A DNA stretch of 64,000 bases, from positions 136,097-200,096 of the forward strand of contig NW_004797363.1 of assembly GCF_000002075.1 (NCBI RefSeq), written 5' to 3'. The translations under genes were made by a program, and so were the position numbers. Below, piece after piece: positions 49,401 to 60,054 of this stretch (position 1 is the first letter of the stretch; each line of letters begins with the position of its first letter). The stretch comes from Aplysia californica. Taxonomy: Eukaryota; Mollusca; Gastropoda; Aplysiida; Aplysiidae. The notes beneath the pieces were generated by a model that saw only the letters and a list, made by a program, of their open reading frames with translations, searched no databases and had not been told where the DNA came from.

Positions 49401-52400
49401 TAAGGATGTTATTTGACACAGCCATATATTGTAATATTAAACATTTGTGAAAACATTTTCTATCTGAGTCTATATTTTGTGATGTTTCTATGGCTAACCC
49501 AATCACACTGATGCCCCTCACTTGGTTATATACCTTTGCTAAAATTCACGTGTTGATTTTCCATTTTCCATCAGGCCCTCGACAGGTTTGCGTGGAACGA
49601 CGAGTGTCGCACCAGTCAGGGGTCACCTGCATTTCAGCCCCCTGAGATTGCAAATGGTCTTGGAACCTTTGCTGGGTTTAAAGTGGATGTGTGGTCAAGT
49701 GGAGTCACCCTGTAAGTATAATGAATGCCAGTCTCTTTTTTAAAATTTTAGCAATTCCCGGAATAAAGGGTTTATACTGACTTTTGTTACTTTTATATTT
49801 CGCTTTCTTCTCCTTTCAAACATGTGGTTTCAATTATTTTTAAAAATAAAACACCTTAACCTCTGAAGAAAGTTTCAGGTTTTTGCAGTATTTGTCCTTG
49901 TGTATTAAACTGTTTCTGTGAAAAGTAATGTTCAGTCACCTTCTTTCTATCTGAGTCTATCATATTGTCACCTGAGTGATGGGTAGTATATCATGTAAGC
50001 TTTGTCCTCCATCACACTCCGTTCATTATTACTGATGCTTATAACTTTGTCCTTTTTTTGTCTGGTCGGTTCAGCCAACCATTTTCACATCTTGTTTTGT
50101 TGACCTTGATGGTTCTTTCCTTCGAATTGTATGAGGATGATTTTATTAGTAAGGTTGTTTGATTGCATAATGAAGTTTGATGAATAAGCTGACAGGGATG
50201 GAGTGGGAATTACTAATCTGTTCATTAAAAGTTTGTGTTTTAAAGCATAGGTAATGGACCTGTAAGTCAAGAGTGCTATTTAAATGTTATCCCAACATTA
50301 ATGTATTTCCTTTTTTGTCATTTGTTTTACAAAAGAGGTCATATGTAGTAATGGCTACCTCTCCATGTAATCCAAAAATTCAGTTTTGTTTTAATGACAG
50401 ATAATAAGGTGGTGTCAGTCATTTAATCACTGTTTTATTTTCATTGAAGGTAAGAATTGTACATCATTCACTTGAAACCTATTTATAGTATTTCCAGACT
50501 TGATATATGAGGATTTCAGTTACAATCGTAATCCTTTTCTGTATTTTCAGGTATAATGTCACGACTGGAAAGTATCCTTTTGAAGGAGACACAATTTACA
50601 AATTGTTTGAGAACATCGGAAAGGGTGAATACAGTATACCAGAAGGTGTCTCGGACCAGCTCTCTGATTTGCTGAAAGGTCTGTACTTGTTTTTTGGGTT
50701 TTTTTTCACTTAGCAATGTGACTTTACCAAGTCCTTCACCCCACCCTTCTACTCCTGCTCCCAAGTTTTTACTGTTATTTCTTAGTCTTTTAATAGCAAA
50801 TTTCATTTTTGCAGACATCACTTTTTACTGTTTGTTGCTTAAAAAGAGGCAGAAGAGACAGTGTGTCTAGTTTTATGTGACCACCCTGATTGATCTTAGG
50901 TATAAACATTTCTCAGATTAAAAATAAATAAATTGTAAGGTGTTTTAAAATGCCTGAAAATTTTGATTCCTTATTCCTTTTTTTATTTGACCAGGTATGC
51001 TGGCATATGAGTCTGAGGTTCGGTACTCACTGATGCAGATCAGACAACATCCGTAAGTAGCCCTTTCTAACAGATGTCATGTATTTCTGTGGCAAAAAAA
51101 GAAAGAATGAAATAGTGTGGCAAGAGTTGTGCTTTTTTTTTTTTACTTCTGTGCAACACAGGTCAAAATCATATGTGGCAAGACTGAAATCTTCTTATTA
51201 ATTTTTTAAAAAATTTCTAGAAGAGAACTATATAGAATAAAGGCTGTCTTGTTGAGTGCTTTATGAGCTGTCCTGTTAGGTCAACTCATTGTACCTGTTT
51301 TCTGTGTGACCATGGTCATAATTTCTTCTTGCTGAATTGAGGCTGACTCTTAGAGCTCCTAGGGCCAAAACCATGGTAGCTTGCTGTGAACTAAAAAAGG
51401 TTCATCAGCAACTTTTGACAGTTTCCTGGACTTAAGTAAAAAGATGACATTTGTAGGTCCGCTACTTTTGTCTTTTAAAGTGAAATGCAGCAGGACTCAT
51501 TATCTTATAACATATATGACTTTTTACTGTATGTCTAGAATGAATCGTAAAATTCCAAGGATAGAGCGCATATGAGGGCTAATAGGACAATACATCACGT
51601 TATGATTTAATGATTCAGTTCATTTCACTTTAGTTTACCACACTTTTCTCTCTTTTGGCTCCCAGTGGGTGATTAGTGGGTGCTCTGGTGTGGTTTGCTT
51701 CTTTATTCCTATCAAACATCGTACTTATCTCTCCTCCTTTGTATTTGTTACTCTTTTAAACACCTCTAATCTTCGGCCCTTATATGACCCTATTGTGTTG
51801 CAAGTGCCATAAAACTCTTTCTAAAACTAAAACTTTTGGCTCCCTAGCTGGTTCATCAAGCAGCACCCTCGCATGCTGGATCGTGTGTTGATTCCCCCAC
51901 GCCTTGATACCCCCGAGGATGTGCTGCGCTCTATGACTGTGATTCCTTGCCTCAACACCATGCACTATGGGGATGAAGATGATGACGATGATGATGAGGA
52001 AGATGAAAATGTTACCTTGATGGCTATCTCTCAGAACCAGAACTACTTGGATGACGATGCTCTCATGAACAATGGTAAGTAGGTTGTATGACGCAAGATA
52101 AGAATTTTTTAACATGGTCCTCATCATCAATTGCCTCTCATTTCTTGTCATAAGTCAGATTATATTTGCTTGATATCACCAAGATATTCATCAGGTAGGA
52201 TATTCAATATAGTTTTGTTTACCTTACTAGTAAGTCGAAGATGCCTTTGGAAGACATTTTTGGTGACCTCCCCCTTTCTGATGGTATACATAGTGAGTCT
52301 GTGTTAAGTGGAAACACGATTCATTCTCATGGACACATAATAATAATAATAGATAGCATTTGTATTGCGTAAATCCCTGCCCAACAGCAAGCTCTATGCG

Positions 52401-54187
52401 CTTCACAATCTATACTATTACCCCAGCAGACCTGAGAGCATTATGAAACAACCTCAACTTCCTGGGAAGCATACAATGCAAGCAGCCATTTATAGGTGCT
52501 AAAACACTAACATGCTGAAAAGGTCTTTCACTGTCTATGGCCGGGTACCCATTTTCACCTGGAAAATTTGTGTAAAGCGCCTTTCCCAAGGACACACTGT
52601 CGGGCCCGCGGTTCGAACCCGCGAACACGTTACCTTACGATTACGAGTCCAGTAGCCTAACCACTAGGCCACCGACGCCACATTTGTGCACATATATGCT
52701 GACATATACTACTCAAATCCATATTTAGGAAGAACTCTCTTACAAGCTTTTATGCATTCACAACTTCTTTTTATTTAATTACAATAATTTGTAAAAATTA
52801 TAGATCATGTGCAGTGTATTATATATGTGTGTGGCTCTTAGGAAATCCACCGGCGAGTGAACATTTTGGAAACTATCATTTTTGTGTATTTAGAAAGTTT
52901 CTCTCTTGAGCATTTTTCACTTTGGACTTTGGATTTTCCTGGGGGAGGGGGGAACAACTTATTTTTACTGTCTGTTTTTTTTTAAACGTCAATTTCTTTT
53001 AATTACAATTGTTATTTTAAACTTCCTTAAACTTCCTCTTGTCATTTTAACCAGTAGCGTGAACACCATCATGTTTACCTTCCTGAACCAAATTGTGTGC
53101 AATTAGTATAACCTCAGATTTTTTCCACAAGACATGATCACACATTTGAGGGTTTGTTGTCTTTTGCTTCATTTACACATAATGTGAGTATGACTATTTT
53201 TCCAAATGCAACTATAATATGGGACAGACTCTCTCAACATCCAAACATTTAAGTGTGTGAGCACACCAGAAACCCATAATGTTGCCCGATGCAAGATTTG
53301 TTATTTAGTTTTAGTAGAGGTTTTACGGCGCTCGCAACTGCATAAGGTCATATGAGCGCCAGAAGATTAGAGCTGTTACAAGAGAGAGTAACAAACATCA
53401 AAAAGAAGAGGGGGAGATTAGGACGATATGTGTTTGATAGGAAAGAAGAAGCAAACCACACCAGAGCACCCGCCAATCACCCACAGATTTGTTATTGTAG
53501 TAACTTGGCTAGTAACGGTGGAGTTTTCCTTAAAAAGTATAGTGTTTGGATTTGGCTGGCCATTATTCAAAGACTTATCATAAGTTGCACTGTACCTTTT
53601 AAAATGTCAACTTGAAGCACACGCGGGTGAGGACTGGTGTTGGGGATGGCTTTTTTGAGTATCTTGGTTTTGGGGTCAAGTTAGCACTACATGCTAATGT
53701 ACCTGTTTGCCCAAAAGTGAGAAGATGAACTTACACATGAAAGCCTATGAAACTTGTCATTTTGAACTAATGCACAACCTGCCAGTTTGAGTAAATGCAA
53801 AAAGAGGGCAAAAACAGGAATTCCTGTTACATTCCTGCGATGTTGTTCTGTAATTCAATTTTTGCAAATTGTTTCACTCATCCATTTTTAGTTTCACCTT
53901 TCCTGTAAAGGAGAGTGTAATATCTTTCCAGTTCTAGCATGATTTAGAGTTAAGATTTGTTGATGTTGGAAATGTTTCTTTCACATGTTTAACAATTTTA
54001 AAAAATAAATTTGTATTTAGTTTCAGACCACGTGGTACCATCAGGCAGTATGGATAGACAAAATGCAGCTGTTGATGACATAGAGGATGAGCCACCTCAA
54101 GCTGAGGCTGCGGATGGGACTAAACATTGTATTCCGAAACGCAAGAAGAGCAAGAAAAACAAGTTCTCGGGTTGCAAACAGTCCTGA
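36918..54187 (+). CDS. STK11: Serine/threonine kinase 11 / liver kinase B1 (complete, 9 exons)
   Basis: LKB1 is the master kinase that, with STRAD and MO25, phosphorylates the activation loops of AMPK-family kinases. Exons: 36918-37246, 43674-43757, 46013-46102, 48073-48205, 49575-49711, 50551-50678, 50995-51052, 51848-52074 and 54021-54187. The joined frame is 1353 nt, 450 residues (human 433). Visible: glycine loop LGEGSYGKV (68-76), catalytic Lys91 in [12 protein letters not shown] Asp189 in [13 protein letters not shown] Asp207, activation segment with [17 protein letters not shown], the [16 protein letters not shown] block, and a C-terminal region with RSMTVIP followed by an acidic run (exon 8). 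The last exon ends in a Lys-rich stretch and NKFSGCKQS: the Ser two residues before the Cys aligns with human S428 and the Cys with farnesylated C430. An in-frame TGA at 36894-36896 makes ATG 36918 the first in-frame start; its context (gccATGG) is strong. Intron 1 is 6.4 kb and repeat-rich. Confidence 0.97.
37333..37412. repeat. AGATCT/TCTAGA tract just inside STK11 intron 1
   Basis: Repeated CTAGAT hexamers, starting about 90 bp after exon 1. Confidence 0.85.
37598..37856. mobile_element. Short inverted-repeat element
   Basis: The arms AAGATTGAAGAATACCGGAC (37598-37617) and GTCCGGTATTTTTCAATCTT (about 37836-37855) are inverted copies with one mismatch, separated by about 220 bp. Possibly a MITE; flanking duplication not resolved. 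Confidence 0.5.
37887..38477. mobile_element. Foldback element with long nested arms
   Basis: The outer arms 37890-38018 and 38353-38475 are inverted copies of about 125 bp (CCGCCATCTAT versus ATAGATGGCGG; CCCTCGCCAGTTGACTAG versus CTAGTCAACTGGTGAGGG; TGATTGGCCC versus GGGCCAATCA). Inside, 38103-38141 and 38252-38286 form a second inverted pair (GAGGAGAAAGTAAATTTA versus TAAATTTACTTTCTCCTC). A third partial copy of the arm motif lies at 38212-38250. STK11 intron 1. Confidence 0.75.
39058..39829. mobile_element. TA-flanked MITE, 772 bp
   Basis: Inverted ends CAGTGGATGTCGCATTCAAC(GAGG) and (CCTC)GTTGAATGCGACACCCACTC, with TA on both sides (39056-39057, 39830-39831). Sub-terminal CAACGAGG motifs recur inside. 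No long frame, so non-autonomous; Tc1/mariner/pogo type by its ends. STK11 intron 1. Confidence 0.82.
40148..40205 (+). repeat. Lone SINE tail
   Basis: GCGCTCATATGACCTTAGCA then GTTGCGAGTGCCGTAAAACC and an AAT-rich end. Only the shared tail is present. Confidence 0.7.
40209..40770 (+). mobile_element. LINE remnant: C-terminal reverse-transcriptase region
   Basis: The frame from 40385 reads [20 protein letters not shown] then [10 protein letters not shown] and [14 protein letters not shown], the post-RT pattern of many invertebrate LINE polymerases (IRxxDIRExxG...RLRWFGHVxRM). A shift near 40610 is followed in another frame by [20 protein letters not shown], the next part of the same pattern (RKTWxDxVxEDL). 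Upstream in the first frame there are stops, so this is a dead 3' fragment. The clade (RTE/CR1/Jockey-like) cannot be settled. STK11 intron 1. Confidence 0.75.
41736..42240 (+). repeat. tRNA-derived SINE, group I, best copy (about 500 bp)
   Basis: The head GTGCTCTCGTGGTCTAGAGG and GAGTTTGAATCC, about 45 bp apart, match RNA polymerase III A and B boxes. The body and tail are shared with 12079-12540 and 62207-62882. It ends GTGCTCATATGAGC...GTAAAAACACTTACC. STK11 intron 1. Confidence 0.87.
42512..43058. mobile_element. pogo/Tigger-like element, 547 bp, long form
   Basis: TA-flanked; left end CAATTGAACCTACCATGACA, right end GAGGTTCACCTG. Internally homologous to 48566-49392 (ATTGGCCCC...GACGAGCC; GAACTTGTGACAAATGCGTC; GGGACCTCAGAAGGAATGGT), so both derive from one longer parent. 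No transposase domain recognised. STK11 intron 1. Confidence 0.8.
43967..44203 (+). repeat. SINE, group III, full copy with target duplication
   Basis: Flanked by AACAATTTT at 43958-43966 and 44204-44212. Matches 51-298 across its length and ends in the shared tail, here GGCGCTCATATGACTTTATT with part of the hairpin lost. STK11 intron 2. Confidence 0.85.
46376..46446. repeat. (CA)n microsatellite
   Basis: CA tract preceded by a C homopolymer; STK11 intron 3. Confidence 0.95.
47485..47539. repeat. 55-bp near-perfect hairpin/palindrome
   Basis: The outer arms AAGGCTAGGCAAAT / ATTTGCCTAGCCTT and inner arms AGGTTCTAAA / TTTAGAACCT pair perfectly, separated only by a 3-nt internal mismatch, with a single-base centre. 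STK11 intron 3. Confidence 0.85.
48566..49392. mobile_element. pogo/Tigger-like element, 827 bp, long form
   Basis: TA-flanked (48564-48565, 49393-49394) with ends CAGTCAAACTTGCCCTGACG / ACACAGGTTTGACTG. Sub-terminal repeats of AAGACGGCCACCTGT occur at both ends. It shares its interior with 42512-43058. An AAC-rich stretch lies at 49165-49245. No transposase domain recognised. STK11 intron 4. Confidence 0.85.
51664..51832 (+). repeat. SINE group II inserted in the STK11 exon 8 acceptor
   Basis: The group II body (GTGGGTGCTCTGGTGTGGTT, CTAATCTTCGGCCCTTATAT, GTTGCAAGTGCCATAAAACT) is flanked by perfect 12-bp duplications CTTTTGGCTCCC at 51652-51663 and 51833-51844. The exon 8 acceptor TAG (51845-51847) follows directly, so the SINE sits within the old pyrimidine tract. 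Confidence 0.9.
52345..52681 (-). repeat. tRNA-derived SINE, group B, best copy
   Basis: In reverse the head reads GTGGCCTAGTGGTTAGGCTA (A-box like) with B-box GGTTCGAACC, then GGGAAAGGCGCTTTACACAA. It ends in a TTATTATTAT tract. STK11 intron 8. Confidence 0.87.
53306..53484 (-). repeat. SINE group II, full copy, reverse
   Basis: Flanked by perfect 12-bp AGATTTGTTATT repeats (53294-53305, 53485-53496). The tail retains the complete hairpin arms GGCGCTC / GAGCGCC. The body is the complement of the group II unit. STK11 intron 8. Confidence 0.88.
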
Positions 54188-56418
54188 CGTCTGTGTTTCG
54201 TCTTCTACCGTAGTTCTCTTTGTTACCTCAAGAGTTCTCAGCTCTGGGAAAAAGTTCCCAATTTTATAGAAAAAAAAGTTGGCGCTGTTGTCCCGGTTTT
54301 TCTAAACCAGTCACAAATGATGGAATATCCCAGGACTGGGCATTTGGTAAAGGAGCATGTATATAGTGTGGAGGAACGTATTGTTAAGGGGGCAGATCTA
54401 CAAGAGGAGGAGGTTTCTAAACATTTTGCGATTTCCTTTGATCACATGGAAAAATTATATACTTGGGGCAAGGAGAGAGCACCTTTGAAAAGTTCAGAAA
54501 TTTTATTTGAAAATCTCCCCTCTTCAGGAGTATTTCATTGCTGTTGAAACAAAAATATCCACAATTTTTTCCTACTTGTACTGTGTAGCAGGTTCTAATG
54601 GAGTTATTCATTTTCTTGCAGCTTCGATGATTTGTAGAGGGAAATATGAATTCTGACAAAGAAGCAGTTTCAGAAAAGGATGGAAGTTTTTTTAATGAAA
54701 ACCCCAACCATTGCCTCTTGGCCTGTGATATTTGCATTTATCTCTGCTCTTATGCCACACTTTGCTGATTATGATTTGTTGACTTTTATTCACAATATAT
54801 CTTTTCCATTGGAAGGGGCATGCTCAGAATAAGTGTGTTTTCTTTCACATCGTTATTGAATACTGTTTTCTAACATGATGTTCACTACTTTTGGAGGTTG
54901 TGCCTCTGATATTGTTGGCATTGGGTTTGTTTTTAGTCTTGAAAATTGTCAAGCTTTGTCAAAGGGACACCATCTTTTTCAAAGTGAATGACTGCTGCCA
55001 TAGTTAAGTAACATAAGGTTAAAAAACAATGCTATTCCAGGTGATTTCACTTGTATGCAGTTGTGCAAGGAACATTTGGAGGAGCGACCGCCTACATTTG
55101 TTATCACTCACGTTGCCACATAGAGCCTTGTGGGTTGCAGTGAATGAATCAAATGATGTCTGTCTTGTAAAGTTTTTCTCATCATCACTAAATTTATGGC
55201 TTAGTCCATTGGATATTTGTGCATTGAGCATGATGGAAAATTGATCTTCGTTCCTTCTTTGCTTACTGGAGGTGCATTTCCCTTTGAGAATGAAATGTGC
55301 ACATCCTTTATAAGCTATTGTAATGGGCAATTGTGTTTGTTGACAGTTTTCTCAAACTTGTGTCTTTGTTATTTTCTTCCCACTGCTTGTTCTTCAAGCG
55401 TTCTTGTTTCTCTTTCAGCTTACACTTGGTTGGACTTAGAGTTAGGCCTCTTTTTGTGTACTTTGACATAAATACATATTCTCTTTGTAATCATCAATGC
55501 ACTGTGTTGTTCTACAAAATGTGTATCATCTCTTTACTCTCCCTCCCAAGAACATTTTGTGATTACTCTTGCTCACCTTTGGTCAGTAAATCAACATAGT
55601 TTCGATTTCATCTCAGTGAATAATAAATCTAAGAGCAATTTTTCCCAATTCCTCTCTATCTCTCTCTATGTATATATATATATACAAATATATTCATGTA
55701 CAATAATGCTTGGGTTGTGAACCTGTTCCATTATATTCTCAGATAGTAAACAAAAACGTTTTAGTCAGAGCAATCGCATAATTACACATAGTTTTTACTC
55801 AAAGATAAAGTTATTTACAGGTATAGATAAATTAAATATATTCGCAGTTGACACACATGTTATTAAATATAGAGGGAAAGCACTCCCATGAAGCTGAGAG
55901 TTCCGGCCATTCTCCTAATTTTGTTATTGTTATGATCTCCAACACAATCCCTCCTCCAATCCCCCGAGGTTAGTTGTACAAAACCACAGCCACATTCACA
56001 CACATGCATGCACACAATATGAGCTTCTTTTCAACCTCGCCTAGCCCCCCGTTATATGTGTTTGAAGCTTTTTGCAGTGTTTCTCCACGTACGCATAGGA
56101 TAAAACATATATGTTCAAGTCCTACCAAAGTTGTACCATGGTCTTTCTGTAGCCTCCCTGGTGTTGTACATGTTGCTTTCCCTCTGTAGCTCTTACTCTT
56201 ATGCTTGCTGCTGATCTGTGTCCTGTGTTGAGATCCATGGAGTTGGACTGGAGATGAAATGCTAGCTGGTGTTTCAATTTTTTTTTGGGGTGGGGGTAGT
56301 TTTAGGCCACAGTGCTCATGATTGCTCACTAGTGACCACTGCTATTTACTTTGCTTTTTATTGATTTAAAGTAAATTTCCTCTTCTATGTTTACACGTTT
56401 TCATGCTTCTGCTTATAG

Positions 56419-56668
56419 GCGGTGCCCATTGGAAGATCGGTTCTGTTTGGTTCGGTTTTTGGCAGCTTCAGTGCACACTACAAATAGACCCCTGCCTCAG
56501 ACGGATCACCTGACTTGCGGCCTTGAAAACAAACGCGTTTGTTTTTTAAGTACATCATCAGTTTTGTTGGTTTGTGCCACGATGGTAGCTTTTGCCCTTC
56601 CCATGGAGGAAAATCTGGCTAGCCCGCGATGACCAAACCGAGTGAACCGAACCTGTCAGTGGGCACTG
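56419..56668. mobile_element. Short TIR element, about 250 bp, possibly hAT-like
   Basis: The left arm GGTGCCCATTGG...GGTTCGGTTT and right arm AAACCGAGTGAACCGAACCT...GTGGGCACTG are inverted copies. Flanks contain an imperfect TTAT-bearing 8-bp repeat. CAGTGCCC-type ends and 8-bp duplications suit hAT elements, but the class is uncertain. Downstream of STK11. Confidence 0.6.
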
Positions 56669-59600
56669 TTTATCAGCACTATACAAAAAAAAAGAGAATT
56701 TGACTGGAAAATTTCATGATTGCAAATTTGGCACTATGTGATTTTTAAATTGATGCTTGGGCAGAGCTACTTGTATGTTTGTACATATGCACTTGAAATT
56801 ATTCCTTTTTTCCAAATCATTTGTGCCATGAGTATGTTTATCATGACCCATAAGTGTTTTGTATATCTGTGTGTGTGAAAATTTAGAGGGGCTATTGACT
56901 AATTTTTCATCCATTTTAATGATATAAAAGCCTACTTGCACAGAGGAGGCTCCCAGCCCCTTTTTAATGTGACAGACCCTTTGTCAAGCTAATTATTCCC
57001 TGAGTAGATAATCAACAAATTCATAAATGTATACTTTTTCCACGTTTGGCAAGCAATTACATTTCTGATAGTTCTTTGAGGCTGTGTTTTATCATACACG
57101 TAATCTAGTGGTTTTGATGCAGACACATAAATTGTACTGTCTGAGAGCAGCATTCAGATTACACCCTTGTGTCTTCATTATTATGAATATTTTTACTCTC
57201 AATAATGACTGTCACCTCAAACAGTTGAGTTTTTGTGTGTGTGTGTGTGTGGTTTTTGTGTATCAAGGACACTGTCATCTCTGACATATTACGTGTTGTA
57301 TGACCTTGTACTTTCTCCAATGATTGCCATGCACAAAGGAAGTGTCGTCATCAATGGTAACTGTGCTTTATGAAATTGTGTCACCCTCGATGATTGAGCT
57401 TTGTGAAGCTTTATCACCACGTTTACTGTTTCATTCATTGTGCCGTGTTGTGTAATAAGATTTAGTCCTCTGAGGATTGGTCTTTTTCCTGAGAGTGGAG
57501 CACTTTCAATGAATGCATTCTTTTTTTGTTTGTGTTAATTCCTGTGTCTACTTGGATTTATTAAAGAAAACCCCATGTTTCAAACATATAGTTGAGTAAC
57601 ACGCACATGAGAGCGTTCCATCTTAAATGAAAGTGTCTTTTTTTCTATGACAGTCTCCCCTCCCCCTTCCCCTCTCTTTTGTATGGTGGTGCAGTGTGTT
57701 ATTGTAACTGGACCGCCCATAATGTTACTTCTGTTCATAAGATAGCATCACATTTGATGACTGTTGTATAACACTGCAGCAACATGCATTGACTAAAGAT
57801 GCTGACTGTGATATGTCCAATACTGTAATACTGTTGGCACAAAGATTTTGTAAAGAATTATTTCCCAACTGCTTTTTAAAATGGGCTCTGTTACTACTCT
57901 GTCTCTGTGTTGCTTTTCCCCTCTCTCTACCAGTTACCAGTTTTCGTCTCACTTACATCTATAATGCTGTACAATGCTTTTTATTTTATTATTATTTTTT
58001 TTTTGGGGGGGGGGGGGGGGATGGGGGTAGGTGCTGAAATGTACCCTGCTCTGTATGACTGAGGCTAGTGTAATAATACTATTTCTATTTCAGATGTTGC
58101 ACATAATAAATGATCTTGTGTCTTTGTACAAAAATTCTTCCTTGTATTTTTAAACTGTAGCTGCTGAAGTTGTCTTTTCATCTATTAAGAGATTCATGCC
58201 ACATGGAAATATGAGGATGGTTTGTGTCTTTTTTCCTTGTCTGTTGTTAATTTAATTTTTACGCCCAGTTTGTCGCAGGAAAAATGCTTAACTCAGTTTG
58301 ATTTTGCTTTACAGGGTGAGCAAGAAATATTGGAGTAACTCATGTTTCTTGCGATAGGGTTGAATTGAAGAACAATGTTGTGAAGTAAAAATCATAAAGT
58401 ATCTTTATACATGGCAGTGGCTGTTTAAAAAAAAGATTAATATTTATGTAGAAACATGGTGTTGTATTTTTTAAAGATGGACACAATTAAGTTCAAAAGT
58501 TGATCACTTCAGCCAGAAAGCCAAAAATCTACCTTTGCATGGTCATTTAGGATTTTAGTAACATTTTCATATTTGGCAAAGTATTTCTCCTCGTGTGAAA
58601 TTGATATATTTTTCTTTTCGGCTTCTTTTCATATCTGGACCTTGGTGGTGTGTATAGTGAAGAATATTATCTTTTGACGGGGGGGGGGGGGGGGTTATGG
58701 TACTACACATTAGGTTTAGCCATTGCCTCTCTCTTTCATGAATCATCCTTAATAATCATCTTCCTGAGCTGCTGCTGGTGTAGCCAAAAAGTTGTAATTT
58801 GCCGCCCTGGAAGAAGATTCATACTTTATAATGCCTCGAGTTATACGCTTTCGGATGGTCAGACGTCAGAAAAGCAACTCCATTTAAAACTGGCTGTACA
58901 TGATTTCAAGATACTTATATGTATATTATTTTCTTGACTTCTCATTGAGAGGATAGCAATGCGTGATGTAAAATGAATTCTTGGAATAATACCGTCATAT
59001 CCTAAGTTATGAATATAAGTCATGTGATTTTGAACGCCGTGGACTAGTTAAAGGATAAGTGGGGCATTCTTGTCTTACTGAGGTTTACTTTTAGTTCCTG
59101 TTTTGTTTGTTTGGTAGGGGTGTTTTATTGTCAAAGTATTTGATTACATTCTATTGCTCTGATATAAGGGGCCATTATCACTTTTCTGAAGTGTATGAAT
59201 TAAATTTTAATGTTTTGTGTCTTTATGTTTTGAAGTTTGAATGAAATGTTGAAAACATTTGGTCTCAGTTCTGTTGAAGTTATCAAAGATTTGTTTATTT
59301 GTTCACTGACTTAGTTGTTAACAGTAACATTGTACTTGTTAACTTCTCATGTTTTATCTTCATAGTATTCCACGTAATGAAAATTATCAGTTTCACTGTT
59401 GGGGGTGGTCAGTCTTTGGACCCACACTTTTTGTGAAGGGCTTTGCTCCAGCTATGAGGGCTCCATTTCTTTTTGTCCCCCGCTGTTTTTTCTCCAGTTT
59501 TTCAAGTGTTTTGGTGGGTGCTGAATGCCAAAAAAAAAAATTGTTTGGAGTTTTTCTGTCTCACAGTCATGGTGAGAAGAAGTGTACTAATTGTTGTTAG

Positions 59601-59997
59601 TGGTAGACCATATATGAATATATTGCTAAAACTTAAAGAATATGTAGTCTGGGTAAAGTGTTTTCTTGACAACAAGGTAATCGTACTTGTACATGATTTG
59701 AAGCTCCAAGTCCGAGGGTAGTTTTCTTTAAATGCCATAGCCACAGCATACCGCAACTGTACAAACACATTTTCTGGTCCATGGGGCGGTACATTGTTCA
59801 GATGATTTACTGATCAGTGCATGCACTGAGACTTGCACCAAGGATAGTGAAGTCCCACAGAGGAAGATGTTGCACAAACTGTTTTGGCATTGTGCAGGGT
59901 GTTTACAGTTGAATAGGCGCCTTCAGGCTTGTTGACCATTGTTCTAACTCTCCTGACACTATTTGTTTGTTCATATTTGGGGGATATATTCATTCTG

Positions 59998-60054
59998 AGC
60001 GCTCATATGACCTTATGCAGTTGCGAGCGCCGTAAAACCCCACACTAAAAAAAA
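59998..60054 (+). repeat. Lone SINE tail with its own target duplication
   Basis: Only AGCGCTCATATGACCTTATG...GTTGCGAGCGCCGTAAAACC plus an A-rich end, flanked by perfect 10-bp ATTCATTCTG at 59988-59997 and 60055-60064. It is therefore a genuine insertion of the tail alone, not a decayed SINE. Confidence 0.85.

Noticed and set aside
52600-52681. Possible tRNA gene on the minus strand
   Set aside because: A and B boxes are present but the acceptor stem does not close, and the sequence continues into a SINE body repeated elsewhere.
55019-55330. Overlapping open frames downstream of STK11 on both strands
   Set aside because: None shows a domain; consistent with non-coding 3' UTR sequence.
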